A stretch of DNA of 27,481 bases from Gnetum montanum (taxonomy: Eukaryota; Streptophyta; Gnetopsida; Gnetales; Gnetaceae): positions 76,392 to 103,872 of the forward strand of contig MNCI01002098.1 in the NCBI GenBank assembly GCA_015680685.1, given 5' to 3'. The notes below the pieces were generated by a model. The model was given only the letters and a program-made list of their open reading frames with translations, had not been told where the DNA came from and did no database searches. A program made the position numbers and the translations under genes. Shown here piece by piece: positions 1 through 9,517 of the stretch. The first letter of the stretch is position 1. Each line of letters begins with the position of its first letter.

Positions 1-807
1 ATTCATCTGGCCGGTTCCTCATACAGCCAGTTAGCTACGCTGTGTCTGATGCCTTTTGGCAAAGATATGCAGAGCCAATCGTCAGGATTGGCGGCTCCGC
101 CCACGCGCTCCCGCTCCATCTTTACAGCCCATTCGCTCTATCTCACATCAAACGGCACTTGTTTCAAGAACCTCGCCTCTTGTGCATGAGCAATGGTGTC
201 CTCTATTTTCTTTTGTGGTTGCAGGTTACTTGCCTTGGAAAATGTCGTCCAAAGGTGTGTCCATCTGAGCGGTGAAGTACGACAGCATGTTGAAATGGCT
301 GCTCAGGTTTGCCCAACCACTTAGCCCTGTACGCCTATACCTCGCACAATCCTACCTTTAACTCTTGTTTCCTTCATCCCCACCACCCGGTTCCCATACG
401 CAAAACCTACATACGCAAGTCTTCATTTTTTGCACTCACGCTAGCAGAGACATCGCAGAAAGTGATGCGCAACGCTCCTTCTGCACGCATTCCTGCTACA
501 ATTTGTAACAGAGAAATCTCAGATTGATGCGCTACGCTCGTCTGAAAGCATTCCTGTTGACATGAATAAGCGTACATTTCTGTGCGTACTAGCGTATTCC
601 ATGCTCCTATTGTCATAACTTACTTTGCATCTTCCCCGAACCTGTTTCCAGTTATATCCCTCTATCCCCCATACCTTCTGGCTTTGCTCTTCCATGGTGA
701 CAGGGCATTCCTTGAGTAGCCATGGATTCACGCTGTTCTTACTTCTACCGATCCGGTGTTTCGTATTCTTTGTCGACATCTTTCGGGTAAGCCCTCCAAC
801 CGTCCAC
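1..807 (+). other. 3' untranslated region of element E (family B gypsy element)
   Basis: No convincing coding frame is seen; the ORFs present are short and overlap in several frames. The last part aligns by eye with the region just upstream of the LTR of element C: a stretch near 620-665 matches one near 21080-21125, and GGTGTTTCRTATTCTTTGT near 757 matches one near 21223. In both places this sequence runs into the same polypurine tract and LTR start. I therefore read it as the non-coding 3' end of an element whose pol lies left of the window. CpG is much more frequent here than in the rest of the window. Confidence 0.65.
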
Positions 808-816
808 AAAGAGGGG
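808..816 (+). other. Polypurine tract of element E
   Basis: AAAGAGGGG lies four bases before the LTR start (TGAAACACC at 821). The same tract occurs at the same place in element C (21276-21284). It is the expected plus-strand DNA primer site of an LTR retrotransposon and shows that the following LTR is a 3' LTR. Confidence 0.8.
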
Positions 817-1252
817 CCATTGAAACACCGTTAAAAATCGCAAGTCGGCCTCAGGTAAAGATTCGCAATTCAGGCAAGGGCGCATCTCATGCATTCCAGA
901 GGGGGAATAAGACAGAGCAACGCCAAGAAGCGCGTAACATCAAGTCCGCAGCTTCCTGTGTAGATTTCTAATCTTTCTATGCTTTTTCTGTTTACACTAT
1001 ATCACACGACATAGCGTAATGGTGCTCAGCGTGATAGTGTTTCGACATAGCCCGGCATCAGAAGGGTAGTTGCTTCAGCATAGGGAGAAGCTTAAGCAGC
1101 GTGATATGCGATTTCTTCTGTATTTTGCTAAGTCTTTTGATCAAGGGCAAGTTTTACGCTCTATTATGCACGGAAGCGTAATGAGCGTAATAAGCTCCAA
1201 AATAGTCAAGGGCTAGAGAAGCGCAACAGTTCGACACTTTTTCTCATAGCGC

Positions 1253-1337
1253 CTGGATAACTTGTCTTTACGTTCGTTATGCGGCAGTGCGTACNCTGGA
1301 TAACTTGTCTTTACGTTCGTTATGCGGCAGTGCGTAC
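1253..1337. repeat. 42-bp exact duplication around a single N (contig join)
   Basis: The 42 bases at 1253-1294 recur exactly at 1296-1337, with one N at 1295 between them. The same pattern occurs at 9085, 15739 and (inverted) 22887. This is best read as two overlapping contig ends that were not merged, so the real LTR should have one copy. Confidence 0.85.
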
Positions 1338-1365
1338 CGTTGTGTATTTCATCACTAGGCATTGT

Positions 1366-1500
1366 TTACGCTTGGTCACGTGCAGCTGCGTAATGAGCGT
1401 AAGTCATCCATTATTTACGCTTCAAGACACGCAGCTACGTAGTGAGCGTAAATTAGACATTGTCTATGCTTTGTTACGCGCAGCTGCGTAGTGAGCGTAA
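1366..1500 (+). repeat. Three 37-bp hairpin units at 49-bp period in the LTR U3
   Basis: Units lie at 1366-1402, 1415-1451 and 1464-1500, so the starts are exactly 49 bp apart. Each begins with TTACGCT (CTATGCT in the third) and ends with its reverse complement AGCGTAA, with a GCAGCTGC-like palindrome (GCAGCTAC in the second) near the centre. They lie in U3, upstream of the TATA-like site, where repeated promoter elements are usual. Confidence 0.75.
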
Positions 1501-1748
1501 GACAACTTTGAGCCTATTGTTCTTATGCCGGATCACGCTCATACACGCAACACAACGCGGGTGAGTGTAATACAGCTTGAAAGCAAATGAAGCATGCTCA
1601 ACATGTACCTGCTCTTCACACGCACAACACGCAAACGAGCGTGTTGTGCGTAGTCACAGTCTGACTTAAAATGATCAAGTCAACGGAGCCCGAAATATCC
1701 GGGACCCACGTCATCAGGGTTGCGCCTTTCCCACGGAACGTCATGGCC

Positions 1749-1756
1749 TACAAATA
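1749..1756 (+). promoter_or_regulatory. Degenerate TATA-like site of the element E LTR
   Basis: TACAAATA sits in a context (GGCC before, CCTC after) matching the TATAAATA sites of the homologous LTRs of A (7247-7254, minus) and C (22584-22591). It marks the expected U3/R promoter. The central base differs from consensus. Confidence 0.5.
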
Positions 1757-2600
1757 CCTCAGTTGACAAAGATACAAGGGTTGGAAAATCAGAAAAGCAG
1801 AGGCATATTTCTAAGCATCAGAGCATTTTATCACTTTTGTTGGCAAAATCAAAAGGGCAAGAGCATTTTCTGAGCAAGGGAGCACTTATCGCCTTGAGCA
1901 GAGAAACAAAGAGCAACCTTTTGACAACTGCCGACAGTATCATCCTTCAGCGAGAATAGAGTACAATGCGTTTGAGCCGGAGCAACAAGAGAGATCGTTC
2001 CATTAGCGATCGTTGCCCTAAGCGGAAACTACTTGAAACAAAGAAGTAGATCACGGATTGTGAGATTGTCTCGCCCAGTTTGCAGACTCTACCGGTCAGA
2101 AACAATTGATCGGCAGACCTCAGAGCTTGACTATCCTTGCATCCTAGCTTTGGCCTACGAGGTAGATCAAACTTCTGTCTGGACAGTTTCCTTGTTGTTT
2201 TGTGCTCATTTTGTATCAAGTTATTGGGGGTCTCTCCTGTTGTAACGTGACAAATCAAATCATACATTCTTTCAAAAATCGAAACATAGATCTTTGGAAA
2301 ATCACGTGTTTCTCTCTTGGTCAGCGTTTCTTCGGCATGTTTGACGTTATCAGCGTAGTGATCCATCCACGTCATTTTCCTCCTATTTCATGATCCCTCG
2401 TATCAAATCGTAACATGCCAAGATCTGTAATCTTCATTGTTTTACTGACCTGTAAGTCCCTGTCTGATCGACAAGACCGTTCAGGGCGCCGCGGATTCGC
2501 TTTTTTTTTTCAGCATAGCCCTCGCGCGGATCCGTGGTTAAAACTGTATACACGGAATCTCGGTCGGTATTTCCAGCTACCGATGTTTTCTGTCGCTACA

Positions 2601-3123
2601 ATGATCCTTGCCTATATCGTTGTCCTTCACTTGAAAGGGAAACTCCACCCATGCATTTTCATTTTTTGAACCAGCATGTTGGGCTGGTTTTTTTGCTAAA
2701 CGGTTAGTTACAAGGATAGGTGCTTCATTCTCAGAAGTTATTACCTCTGAGCCCTGTTCCATGTCCACATTATTGATAGCTTGCATTGCTACCTCATTGC
2801 CATGGATTACCACCTCCCTGCTTACATAGGGCAGATGGATCTCCTGGTGTATGGGTGAAGAGACAGCCCTAAGTTGTGCTAACCATGACCTCCCCAAGAT
2901 CTGGTTAAATCTGGGCATCTTCTCGACCACGATGAATGTTGCATTTGTGGGGAACTGGTCCCCTACCACAAAGTCAATGTGGACCATGCCTTTTACCATG
3001 ACCCGTGCCCCATTGAACAACTTTAGGCATGATGTTGTTGTGGGTCTAATCTAGTTGACCAAACCCAGCTTGTCCACAATAGGGAATGAGATGATGCTTG
3101 TAGTAGCCCCATCATCGACGTGT
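2601..3123 (-). pseudogene. Protease domain of element A, cut by element E
   Basis: Reading downward, the aspartic protease active site appears as VDDGAT at about 3119-3102, followed by a stop near 3054. A longer open frame (3020 downward) then contains the retropepsin-like ILGRSWL motif near 2910. In gypsy elements the reverse transcriptase follows the protease, but at 2600 the frame runs directly into the LTR of E, and the apparent C-terminus below 2601 is LTR sequence. It belongs with the gag fragment upstream on the same strand. The internal stop and the truncation make it non-functional. Confidence 0.75.
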
Positions 3124-3693
3124 ACCCTTCAGATCTTATGTTGGCCAATATGAATTGTGATGAACAGGGGTGTTGTGATCACCTGATCCTTTTCAGGGTC
3201 TTCCTTAATGGAATCATTGCTAAAATTCAGTTGGGATGGCTAAGGTTCTGCAGGCATAGAAATAAGCATGACCGAATGGATTGCCTTCTCTTCTGCTGGC
3301 ATGTTTTCGTCAATCGGAATTTCCATTAACATGTGGACCAGAGCCTCATTGTGTGCAGTAGATGTCATAATCAAGTTGTATAGGCTCAGCATAGTGTTTT
3401 TCTATTTTAGAGCCTATTTGACTTGTGTGAGAGCACTCAAAAGGCCTTGGACACCATCCTATTTACTGCCTTTCTCCTCTTCTATCTATCCAAGGAGATG
3501 AATTTCCTGAGGAGGGGCAGTTTTGGGTCTGGGTTCAGACCCTTTTTGGTGAGGTGGTGAAGACTGCATGGGCATAGCAACATTCCTTTTTGGCAACAAG
3601 GACGTGGATGCAAGGGGTGAAGATGTAGTCTTGGAAGTACTTGGGATGGTACTTTCCCTTGACATCTCACCTGTGAAATGCACTTCTCATTTC
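3124..3693 (-). pseudogene. Decayed gag-protease linker of element A
   Basis: This stretch connects the gag zinc-knuckle frame with the protease. On the minus strand only short frames remain, separated by several stops. The overlapping small frames at 3482-3683 are proline- and serine-rich with no recognisable domain. I assign it by position only. Confidence 0.5.
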
Positions 3694-6174
3694 TTAGGAT
3701 GAGAAGGCTGTAGAGTTATCTTTTGTGGGGTGGGTGTTGTTGAATGGTTTGACCCCTTGATAATGAATGAAGCTAATGGTGTTAGTGCACATGACGGTGG
3801 TGTTGATAATGTAGCTGATGTTGTTGGCATTAAGGGGATGTATGTAGATGTGTAGGGATTGATTTTTGGGGCGTACTAGATTGATTTCATCAAAAACTAG
3901 TTTCCCTTGGTCAATCATCCTTTGGATTTCATCCTTCAACGCCATACAATAATCTGTGTTGTGACTACATTGTTGGTGGTAGTCACAGAACCACTCCAGT
4001 TTGAAATCCTTAGGAACTAGGGGCTCATTGTGCAAGGCCAATGAGGGGTTCCTAAGGAGCTCGATACCGCTGATTCTTCCTAGCCCCATCCTCCGACATC
4101 TACTTATGTTGGATGTACCTTGCTACCAGTAGTTACTTCAGGAGATCTGAAGGCTTGACAACCAATGGGGTATACTTTGAGCAATCTTTACATTCAAAGT
4201 TTGGTTTGGGTGGTGCAAATGTCTCAGGTGTTGATGTGGAAGGTTGTAGTGTGTTTCCCTATTTGGACATGGGGTTAGTTGCAGGTGTAGCCATTTTCTT
4301 GTTGTTCTTGTTACCGTTGTTGGGTTTGGCCTCGTTTTCCATAGCAGCCACTGTGGCTGTTGCAGCCTTACCCTTGTCTTTTTCCTTCATTGTGTAGGTG
4401 TTCTTGTATGCAACATAGGTTGGGTCTTTGCTTGCCTCAGCCATGTCCTGAATGCTCTTAGTCTGGGAAAAAGCCTAACTGAGAGTGCAGGGAGCAAGAT
4501 AGTACAGCTTAGACTTGATGCAGTTGTTCACTTCACCCTTAAAGATGGCCGCAAGTGGGCCTCCACGGTAGGCTCATGGATTTTGTTAAGGATCGTGCTC
4601 CAAGTTTGGATGAACTTCTAGACTAGTTCCAAAGGATCCTGCTTCATGCTCATTAGTTGATCCAACGTGACTTCTGGATTCATGTTGTACTTGAAATGCA
4701 TCACAAACTGAGTCAAAAACTCCTTTAGAGTTGAGATGGAGGAGTGTGGTAGCGTGCGGTACTAGTCTAGGGCTTTCCCTGTTAAAGAAATGGCAAAGAC
4801 TCAGATGATCATATGTGGCCATTGTTGTAGGAGGGACTCAAACCTAAATGTAACAAGGTGTGCGTTGGGATTCCCTTCCCCATTGTACTTTGTAAAGTGG
4901 GAAAGTGACATCCTAGGGGGTAATGTTAGTGCAGGGACTACTGGGCTGATAGGATCATCGTGGAAAAAGTCCATGACTTGTATCGTATCAGACTCGACAA
5001 CCTTGAGGCATTTTATTTCCTTAGTAAGGGTTTGAATAAGCTAGAATGCTTGATCTAGACCTGGGGATGGTGCAGACAGTTGGGGAACTACCAGAGCAAC
5101 TCCCATCTATGGAGTGGTAAGGGCAGCAACGTGACCCATCAACGGTACCATTGGGGTGGCCTCTGTGAATGGTGCTCCTTGTGGCATCCAGCACCTAGTA
5201 GTTGGAGTCGTTGAAGTAGCAACCATGGGTTGAGCTACAAAATAGGCCGCTTGGGTTATTGGTGGAACAAACCATAGTCTCACTTTGGATTGTACCATTT
5301 GCAGGGCTTGGTAGGTCTACTGGTGAACGTTGTGAGACATATGTGATGGTAGCATAGCAGGAGGAGAAGTGAATGGTGCCCATCATGTGGACAACCCTGG
5401 GCCTGCTATTGATGGTGGGATAGGTGTAAATGCAAGAATGGAAGCAGAAGCTACGTGTGACTGCGAACTAGGTACGATATGAATATAAGGAAGGGTAGCC
5501 ATGGTTGGTGTATGTTGTGAAGAAAAAATGGATTGATGAATAGTTTGCAGAGGAATAGTGACTAGGGCTAAGACAGGGATGTGGACGTGTTGATACTCCA
5601 AGGGCATGGTATGACTACCCATGATAGGTGGAATCATAGGCTGCAATGGTATAGCTGTGATCCCAAAGGGAGCAGCGATAGACAGCGAATTAGTCCAGAA
5701 GGACTGGGTAGGAGGGATGATGGCAGGATTGGCTTGACCTCCACCATCGAATTAAGAATCCAATTCCTCCTATCCGTCCTAGAAGGCCTCTTCATGGTGA
5801 GACGCTGTGTCTTGCACCTCGCTAGGCCTAGACAATCGTATGAGTAGATCTAAAAGCCATTGATGCATTTCTATCAAAGGGATAGAAATGCCAGGTGTGG
5901 GAATAAATTCCTTCCCATTGTAGTAGGAGAACTTGAAGCTACATTTCTCTTCAAGTTCTTGCACATCTAAGGGAAGATTTTCTTACACCTTAGCATAGAG
6001 AAACTTGTATTGTTCATGTTGCCTGGCCAAGACCTCAGGCCCTAGGTTTTGGATCCTGAGGAATCTCCATGACCCCAACATTGGGCTAGCTATCTGCTCG
6101 GCACCTGTAATACCTTGCACTATGAGAGGAACCTCGAGGTTAGTAGTGGCAACAATGGTAGTTGCAGAAGCCAT
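3694..6174 (-). pseudogene. gag of element A, decayed
   Basis: The proposed start is ATG at 6174 (MASATTIVATTNLEV), followed after a stop near 5982 by another gag-like block to about 5779. Frames from about 5030 down to 4560 carry the retrotransposon gag core: KYNGEGNPNAHL, then ALD and a stop where W is expected, YRTLPHSSI, and FKYNMNPEVTLDQL. Near 3991-3948 lies a CX2HX4HX4C zinc-knuckle variant (CDYHQQCSHNTDYC) followed by LKDEIQRMIDQGKL, the usual end of Tat-type gag. Several internal stops replace residues normally encoded by CAA, CAG or TGG, which fits deamination. Gag would form the particle coat and bind element RNA. Confidence 0.8.
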
Positions 6175-6217
6175 TGTTGTAATACTAAAAGGGATCTAAG
6201 GTAGAATATCTAGCAGC

Positions 6218-6545
6218 GATCTAAGGCTTTATGTCCTGCAGGGTTTCAAAAGAACCGTCGAAGCAACCAATCTACACCACACGATGTGTAAAAAATCATA
6301 AAAGGGTGCAATGTTTATGCTAGCGCATATTGAGGTACAAAATGCAAGCAAGACTATCATGAAAACAGGGAGAAAAGATGGTGATCAGAGGCTTTATGTC
6401 TTGCAGGATTCTGAAGGAACCGTCAAAAAGACCGATCTATACCACACGATGCGTAAACAATTACAAAAGGGTGTAATGTTTACTCTAGTTCGTGTAGGGG
6501 TAAAGAACGCACACAAGACTACCATAAAAAATAGAAAAGGCACCA
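6218..6545 (-). repeat. Tandem duplication (about 165 bp) in the leader of element A
   Basis: Two diverged copies start near 6218 and 6383. Both contain GGCTTTATGTCYTGCA, a shared ACCGTC block, ACCACACGATGYGTAAA and AAAAGGGTGYAATGTTTA in the same order. The pair lies between the primer-binding site and the gag start, so it is in the untranslated leader. Divergence is well above that of an assembly artefact, and no N separates the copies. Confidence 0.75.
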
Positions 6546-6548
6546 AAA

Positions 6549-6566
6549 GGCCTCCTTCTAGTGCCA
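6549..6566 (-). other. Primer-binding site of element A
   Basis: Six bases after the LTR end (TCGCTACA) the minus strand reads TGGCACTAGAAGGAGG. TGG, matching the CCA end of a tRNA, at this distance is the expected minus-strand primer site. I cannot assign the tRNA with confidence. It differs from the site of element F. Confidence 0.65.
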
Positions 6567-7056
6567 GAAAATTGTAGCGATCGAAAACATCGGTGGCTGG
6601 AAAACACTGAGAGGTCTCCGGTTGGACAGTCTTAACCCCAGATCCGCATGAGATCCATGCTGGATAAAATGGAAATGAGGTGCCCTGAATGGTCTGGTCG
6701 ATCAGACATGGACTTAATTGGTGTCTCTAAACCTTTTGCAAATGTTTAACTTGAAAATAATGCTTGTAGCATGAAATATTAATTTTTAAATGCAAGGAAA
6801 TGAAAACGATGTAAAATGCAATGACAAGCAGGAAAGCAAAGTAAACTGGAGTTAAGAACATGCACCACTTCAAGATTATGGCTTCACTTTGTCAAAGTGG
6901 ATACAATCAGTTGCACAACACTGGGAAGCACAGAGATCCCAAAAGTAACCAGTACATTCAAAAGCAAGCCAACAATGTGCTTGAACGTGGACTCAAGAAC
7001 CAGCAACAAAAAAAATCCTACAAGGCCAACCAAGTTAGCTTGAAATAGATGGGGCT

Positions 7057-7222
7057 TGTTTTGCTAACCGCTAACGAGATTTGCTAACTGCTCAAGTTTG
7101 CCAAGTTTGCCAACCAAACAAAAATTTTTGACGACTGCTTGATTTTTGCTAACTTGCCAACCAAGATCTGCCAACTACTATTTAAATTTTCTTAGAAATG
7201 CCAACTTGCTAACATTTGCCCA
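7057..7222 (-). repeat. Short reiterated GTTAGCAA / GTTGGCAA motif in the transcribed LTR part of A
   Basis: Just downstream (minus strand) of the TATA box, variants of GTTAGCAA and GTTGGCAA occur about ten times. The LTR of C has a similar run of GTTGGCT from about 22615 to 22710. It looks like a low-complexity expansion in the R/U5 leader and has no coding sense. Confidence 0.6.
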
Positions 7223-7246
7223 CCCTTTGAGAGTTGCTCGTCGGGG

Positions 7247-7254
7247 TATTTATA
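7247..7254 (-). promoter_or_regulatory. TATA box of the element A LTR
   Basis: TATAAATA on the minus strand (CCCTATAAATACCCC context) corresponds to 22584-22591 in the LTR of C. Upstream on the same strand are the U3 palindromes; downstream lie the leader repeats and the primer site. This is the likely U3/R promoter. Confidence 0.7.
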
Positions 7255-7447
7255 GGGCTAGGAGCATGCAAGAAATGTGGTTTGGATGCCATGTGTCCTA
7301 GACCCACAAGATGTTAATGTGTCCATGCTGCATAGACATGCAAAGCTAATTGATGAGCCTGCCATGCTATAATTACACTGTCAAAAGATGGAGATGTGTG
7401 CCAACGATTCAGACAAGGAGTGAGGTGCATTGATGTAGTGTAGTTGC

Positions 7448-8015
7448 CTGCTACACTGTGCTAAGCTATGAGGCATAGCATGTTGGCGTAGCATAGCCAC
7501 CAATTTGAAGAAGAAATTTGTGTTGGTGTTAACTACATGTGCTGGAAACCTTTGAAGTGTTCTGACTAGTTCTGCATATTTGCTACGATGCGTAGCGTAG
7601 TAGTTGGTCTTAACTGCAAAAATGCTAACAATCTACAAACTTTGTTCTCTGTAGTGTGGAGCTTTTGAACTTGTTGATCTTGCTTTTTGAGATGCCTTTT
7701 GCCGTTCATGCATAATTGCTATGTTGTGCTACACTATGTAGTGTAGTAGCCAACATAGCCTTCTTTCTTTGCTAAATTTATTGCTTTCTGGTGGAAGGAG
7801 CCTTGCTGAAGGACTTGGAGTCGAGCGAGGCAACTAGTCTTGAAGGCTGGAGGTTCTTACCGAGTGCAATTAAATTCACTAAGTAAGCTAGGCCTTTGTG
7901 TACTGCTTCTGCTACATTGTGCTACGATACGTAGCGTAGCATTTTTTCTTGCAATAGTTTGCCATTGATTATCTAAAAAACTTTTCTCAGAGGCCTACTA
8001 CGCTACATAGTGTAG
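7448..8015 (-). repeat. Array of about 18-bp palindromes in U3 of the element A LTR
   Basis: Dyads resembling CTACGCTA-NN-TAGCGTAG recur. CTACACTATGTAGTGTAG at 7729-7746 is a perfect palindrome. Near-perfect ones are at 7921-7940 (GCTACGATACGTAGCGTAGC) and 7998-8015, with related half sites at 7582-7602 and 7448-7486. All lie upstream of the TATA box, which suggests a role as binding sites for a dimeric factor or as RNA/DNA hairpins. Confidence 0.7.
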
Positions 8016-8310
8016 TGAACTTCTATATTAGAAAACTTGCCGAACTATTTCGCTCATCTTGAGCACTGTCAACAACTCCATGCATTGCTTCTAAGTAGGT
8101 TGTTAGTTGGATGAACTACCCTGGTGGGTAGGCTGGAGGGTCCATTGAGCCTGTCAACATTGGGAGAAGAAAACTTTCTAAACTAGATAGTTTGAACTTA
8201 GAGCATCCACTTCCTGCCAAATGGTCATGATGCTACACTTGTGGAAATCCTTTGCCTGAATTTTGAGACCCTAGTGAGGCAAGATGATCCCAAAATTTTA
8301 GGGTGTTTCA

Positions 8311-8576
8311 AGTGTCCCGGGCCAATAGGAATTCATTTCTGGATTGGAGATCCCCCACCTCAGCAGTTAGATTAGCCTTCTCTTTCTCGAGCCTTTGCAC
8401 CCATTTTTAGAGGTCTTCGTTTACATGCCTGCATTCCCACAAGGAGCATGCCAAGTACAACACACATTTGCTTGCTTTATCGTATATGTGACAAGGTGCT
8501 TCGGTTACCTCCTGTGGGAATTCGAACACAGCATCAACCTCAACTGCTTTCTTAGGATCCCACTTGAGGCAAGAGG
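8311..8576 (-). pseudogene. D candidate last exon: coiled-coil segment, ending at the LTR of A
   Basis: After an AG at 8578-8577 the frame reads through a segment containing WDPKKAVEVDAVFEF and, after one stop, a heptad-like stretch WVQRLEKEKANLTAEVGDL typical of a coiled coil. The last residues before 8311 are LLARDT. The next triplet, TGA, is the first three bases of the LTR, so the present stop codon is supplied by the transposon. Confidence 0.45.
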
Positions 8577-8665
8577 CTACCAACCACACACAGAAGAGCA
8601 TTAGTCACAGTGACATATGAAAACTATAACAATATAGGAAGCCTAGCATAGCAACTTTAACTTAC

Positions 8666-8850
8666 CCACTTCTAGGTCAATTTTCTTTAGACGGTCGATC
8701 ATGTTATTGACCACCCCCTTCATAAAAGTGAATTTGTCAAGGGTCTCGGTCCACGGTTGTAGGTGGATCGAAGAAGGGCCAAAAGTATCAATAGTGGTGT
8801 CTAGTGCACGATAAAACATGTTAGCCATGGTGGAGAGAACCATGATAAAG
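8666..8850 (-). pseudogene. D candidate exon 7
   Basis: A block open on the minus strand contains the stretches TMANMFYRALDTTIDTFG and KFTFMKGVVNNMIDRLKKID. It begins after TTCATCAG and ends at a strong donor, GTAAGTTAAAG. I do not recognise a domain. The predicted helical, charged end would lead into the coiled coil of the next exon. Confidence 0.4.
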
Positions 8851-9038
8851 CTGATGAACAACGTAAATGACAGTGTAAAGCTCCTACCTAGCAAACCTTA
8901 GGGGTGATAGCAGGGGGGGTCACCCATTGATACACTATCAAATTGGTGATCAAACTCACCAATGTCAAAATGAAGCCCCTCCTCTTCTAGTTGACCTAAC
9001 AGCATAGCAATGTCCTCAATACTCATATGCCCCTCCAG

Positions 9039-9132
9039 TTTTGAACTACATTCAACGAAAGAGTCATCAGTAGGGGCCTCTTCANATTTTGAACTACATT
9101 CAACGAAAGAGTCATCAGTAGGGGCCTCTTCA
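9039..9132. repeat. 46-bp duplication around a single N (contig join)
   Basis: The 46 bases at 9039-9084 recur at 9087-9132, with N at 9085 and one extra A between. As at 1295, this is most simply an unmerged overlap between contigs. Confidence 0.85.
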
Positions 9133-9370
9133 TGATTGGTAGGGACCTCTTCCTCATTGACTTGGGCCTTTTCTTCATTGGTAGGGGCCTCTTCCTCATC
9201 GGTTGGGGTTCTTTCTTTGTTGGCATAGGTCTCCTCTTCATTGGTAGGGGCCTCTTCCTCACTAGTCGAGGCCCTTTCTTTTGTGGTAGGGGCCCCTTCT
9301 TCATTAGTCGGGGCCCTTTCCTTTGTGGCCAAAACCTCCTCATCTTTTCCAGTAGGGGCCATCACCTCTT
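9130..9370 (-). repeat. 24-bp coding repeat array (Ala-Pro-Thr-Asn-Glu units)
   Basis: Units resembling GAGGCCCCTACCAATGAAGA on the minus strand recur about every 24 bp with substitutions. They keep the reading frame of D, so expansion was probably neutral for the protein. Confidence 0.75.
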
Positions 9371-9517
9371 CATCTCCTTCTTCTTCTTCTTCTTCTACTA
9401 ATAAATCATAATCATAGTAGGCAAGATATGACAACTTGAAATAGATGCTACGCTATGCAATTCTACCTAGAATAGCACAATGTAGCAAGTGTTAGCCAAA
9501 TAATAAAATACACTTAC

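Larger units (their letters stand above)
821..2600 (+). mobile_element. Complete 3' LTR of element E (family B, about 1.78 kb)
   Basis: It starts with TGAAACACC and ends with TCGCTACA, giving TG...CA termini. Both ends are shared with the LTR of element A (8310 to 6573 on the minus strand) and the start is shared with element C (21289). A polypurine tract lies just upstream. Immediately after 2600 the sequence changes to the reversed protease frame of element A, so 2600/2601 is an insertion junction. A degenerate TATA-like TACAAATA is at 1749-1756, where A and C have TATAAATA. The minus-strand 142-codon frame at 1947-2375 lies wholly inside the LTR and resembles nothing I know. Confidence 0.85.
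6573..8310 (-). mobile_element. 5' LTR of element A (family B, about 1.74 kb)
   Basis: On the minus strand it begins at 8310 with TGAAACACC and ends at 6573 with CGCTACA, matching the LTR of E (821-2600) at both ends. It is followed by the primer site and gag, so it is the 5' LTR. The segment around 7200-7320 matches 22520-22600 of the LTR of C, including a TATAAATA box. U3 contains the CTACGCTA-type palindromes. The upstream flank (8311 onward) is the last candidate exon of D, so A inserted into D; the flanking 5 bases on the minus strand are ACACT. The other end of A is outside the window, so a target duplication cannot be tested. Confidence 0.85.
8898..9434 (-). pseudogene. D candidate exon 6: acidic repeat exon
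   Basis: The frame starts after an AG at 9436-9435 with SYLAYYDYDLL and a poly-Glu run from a GAA microsatellite (about 9380-9400). About ten imperfect eight-residue repeats follow (EEAPTNEE, ERAPTNEE and the like), and then a segment containing SFVECSSKLEGHMSIEDIAML. A single N at 9085 with duplicated flanks falls inside, so the repeated SFVECSS block is probably an assembly artefact. A long acidic, probably disordered linker is the simplest reading. The shadow frame on the same strand (arginine/lysine/proline-rich) is a by-product of the repeat. Confidence 0.5.

Noticed and set aside
1366-1500. Regular 37-bp units as a CRISPR-like array
   Set aside because: Three units with 12-bp intervals inside an LTR of a plant retrotransposon, and no cas-like genes.
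1947-2375. 142-codon minus-strand ORF
   Set aside because: It lies wholly inside a defined LTR and has no recognisable domain.
4113-4397. 94-codon plus-strand ORF with a hydrophobic stretch
   Set aside because: It is antisense to the decayed gag of element A and has no independent support.
9023-9401. ORFs in alternative frames of the acidic repeat region (both strands)
   Set aside because: They are by-products of the 24-bp repeat, which is open in several frames; only the Glu-rich frame joins flanking candidate exons.
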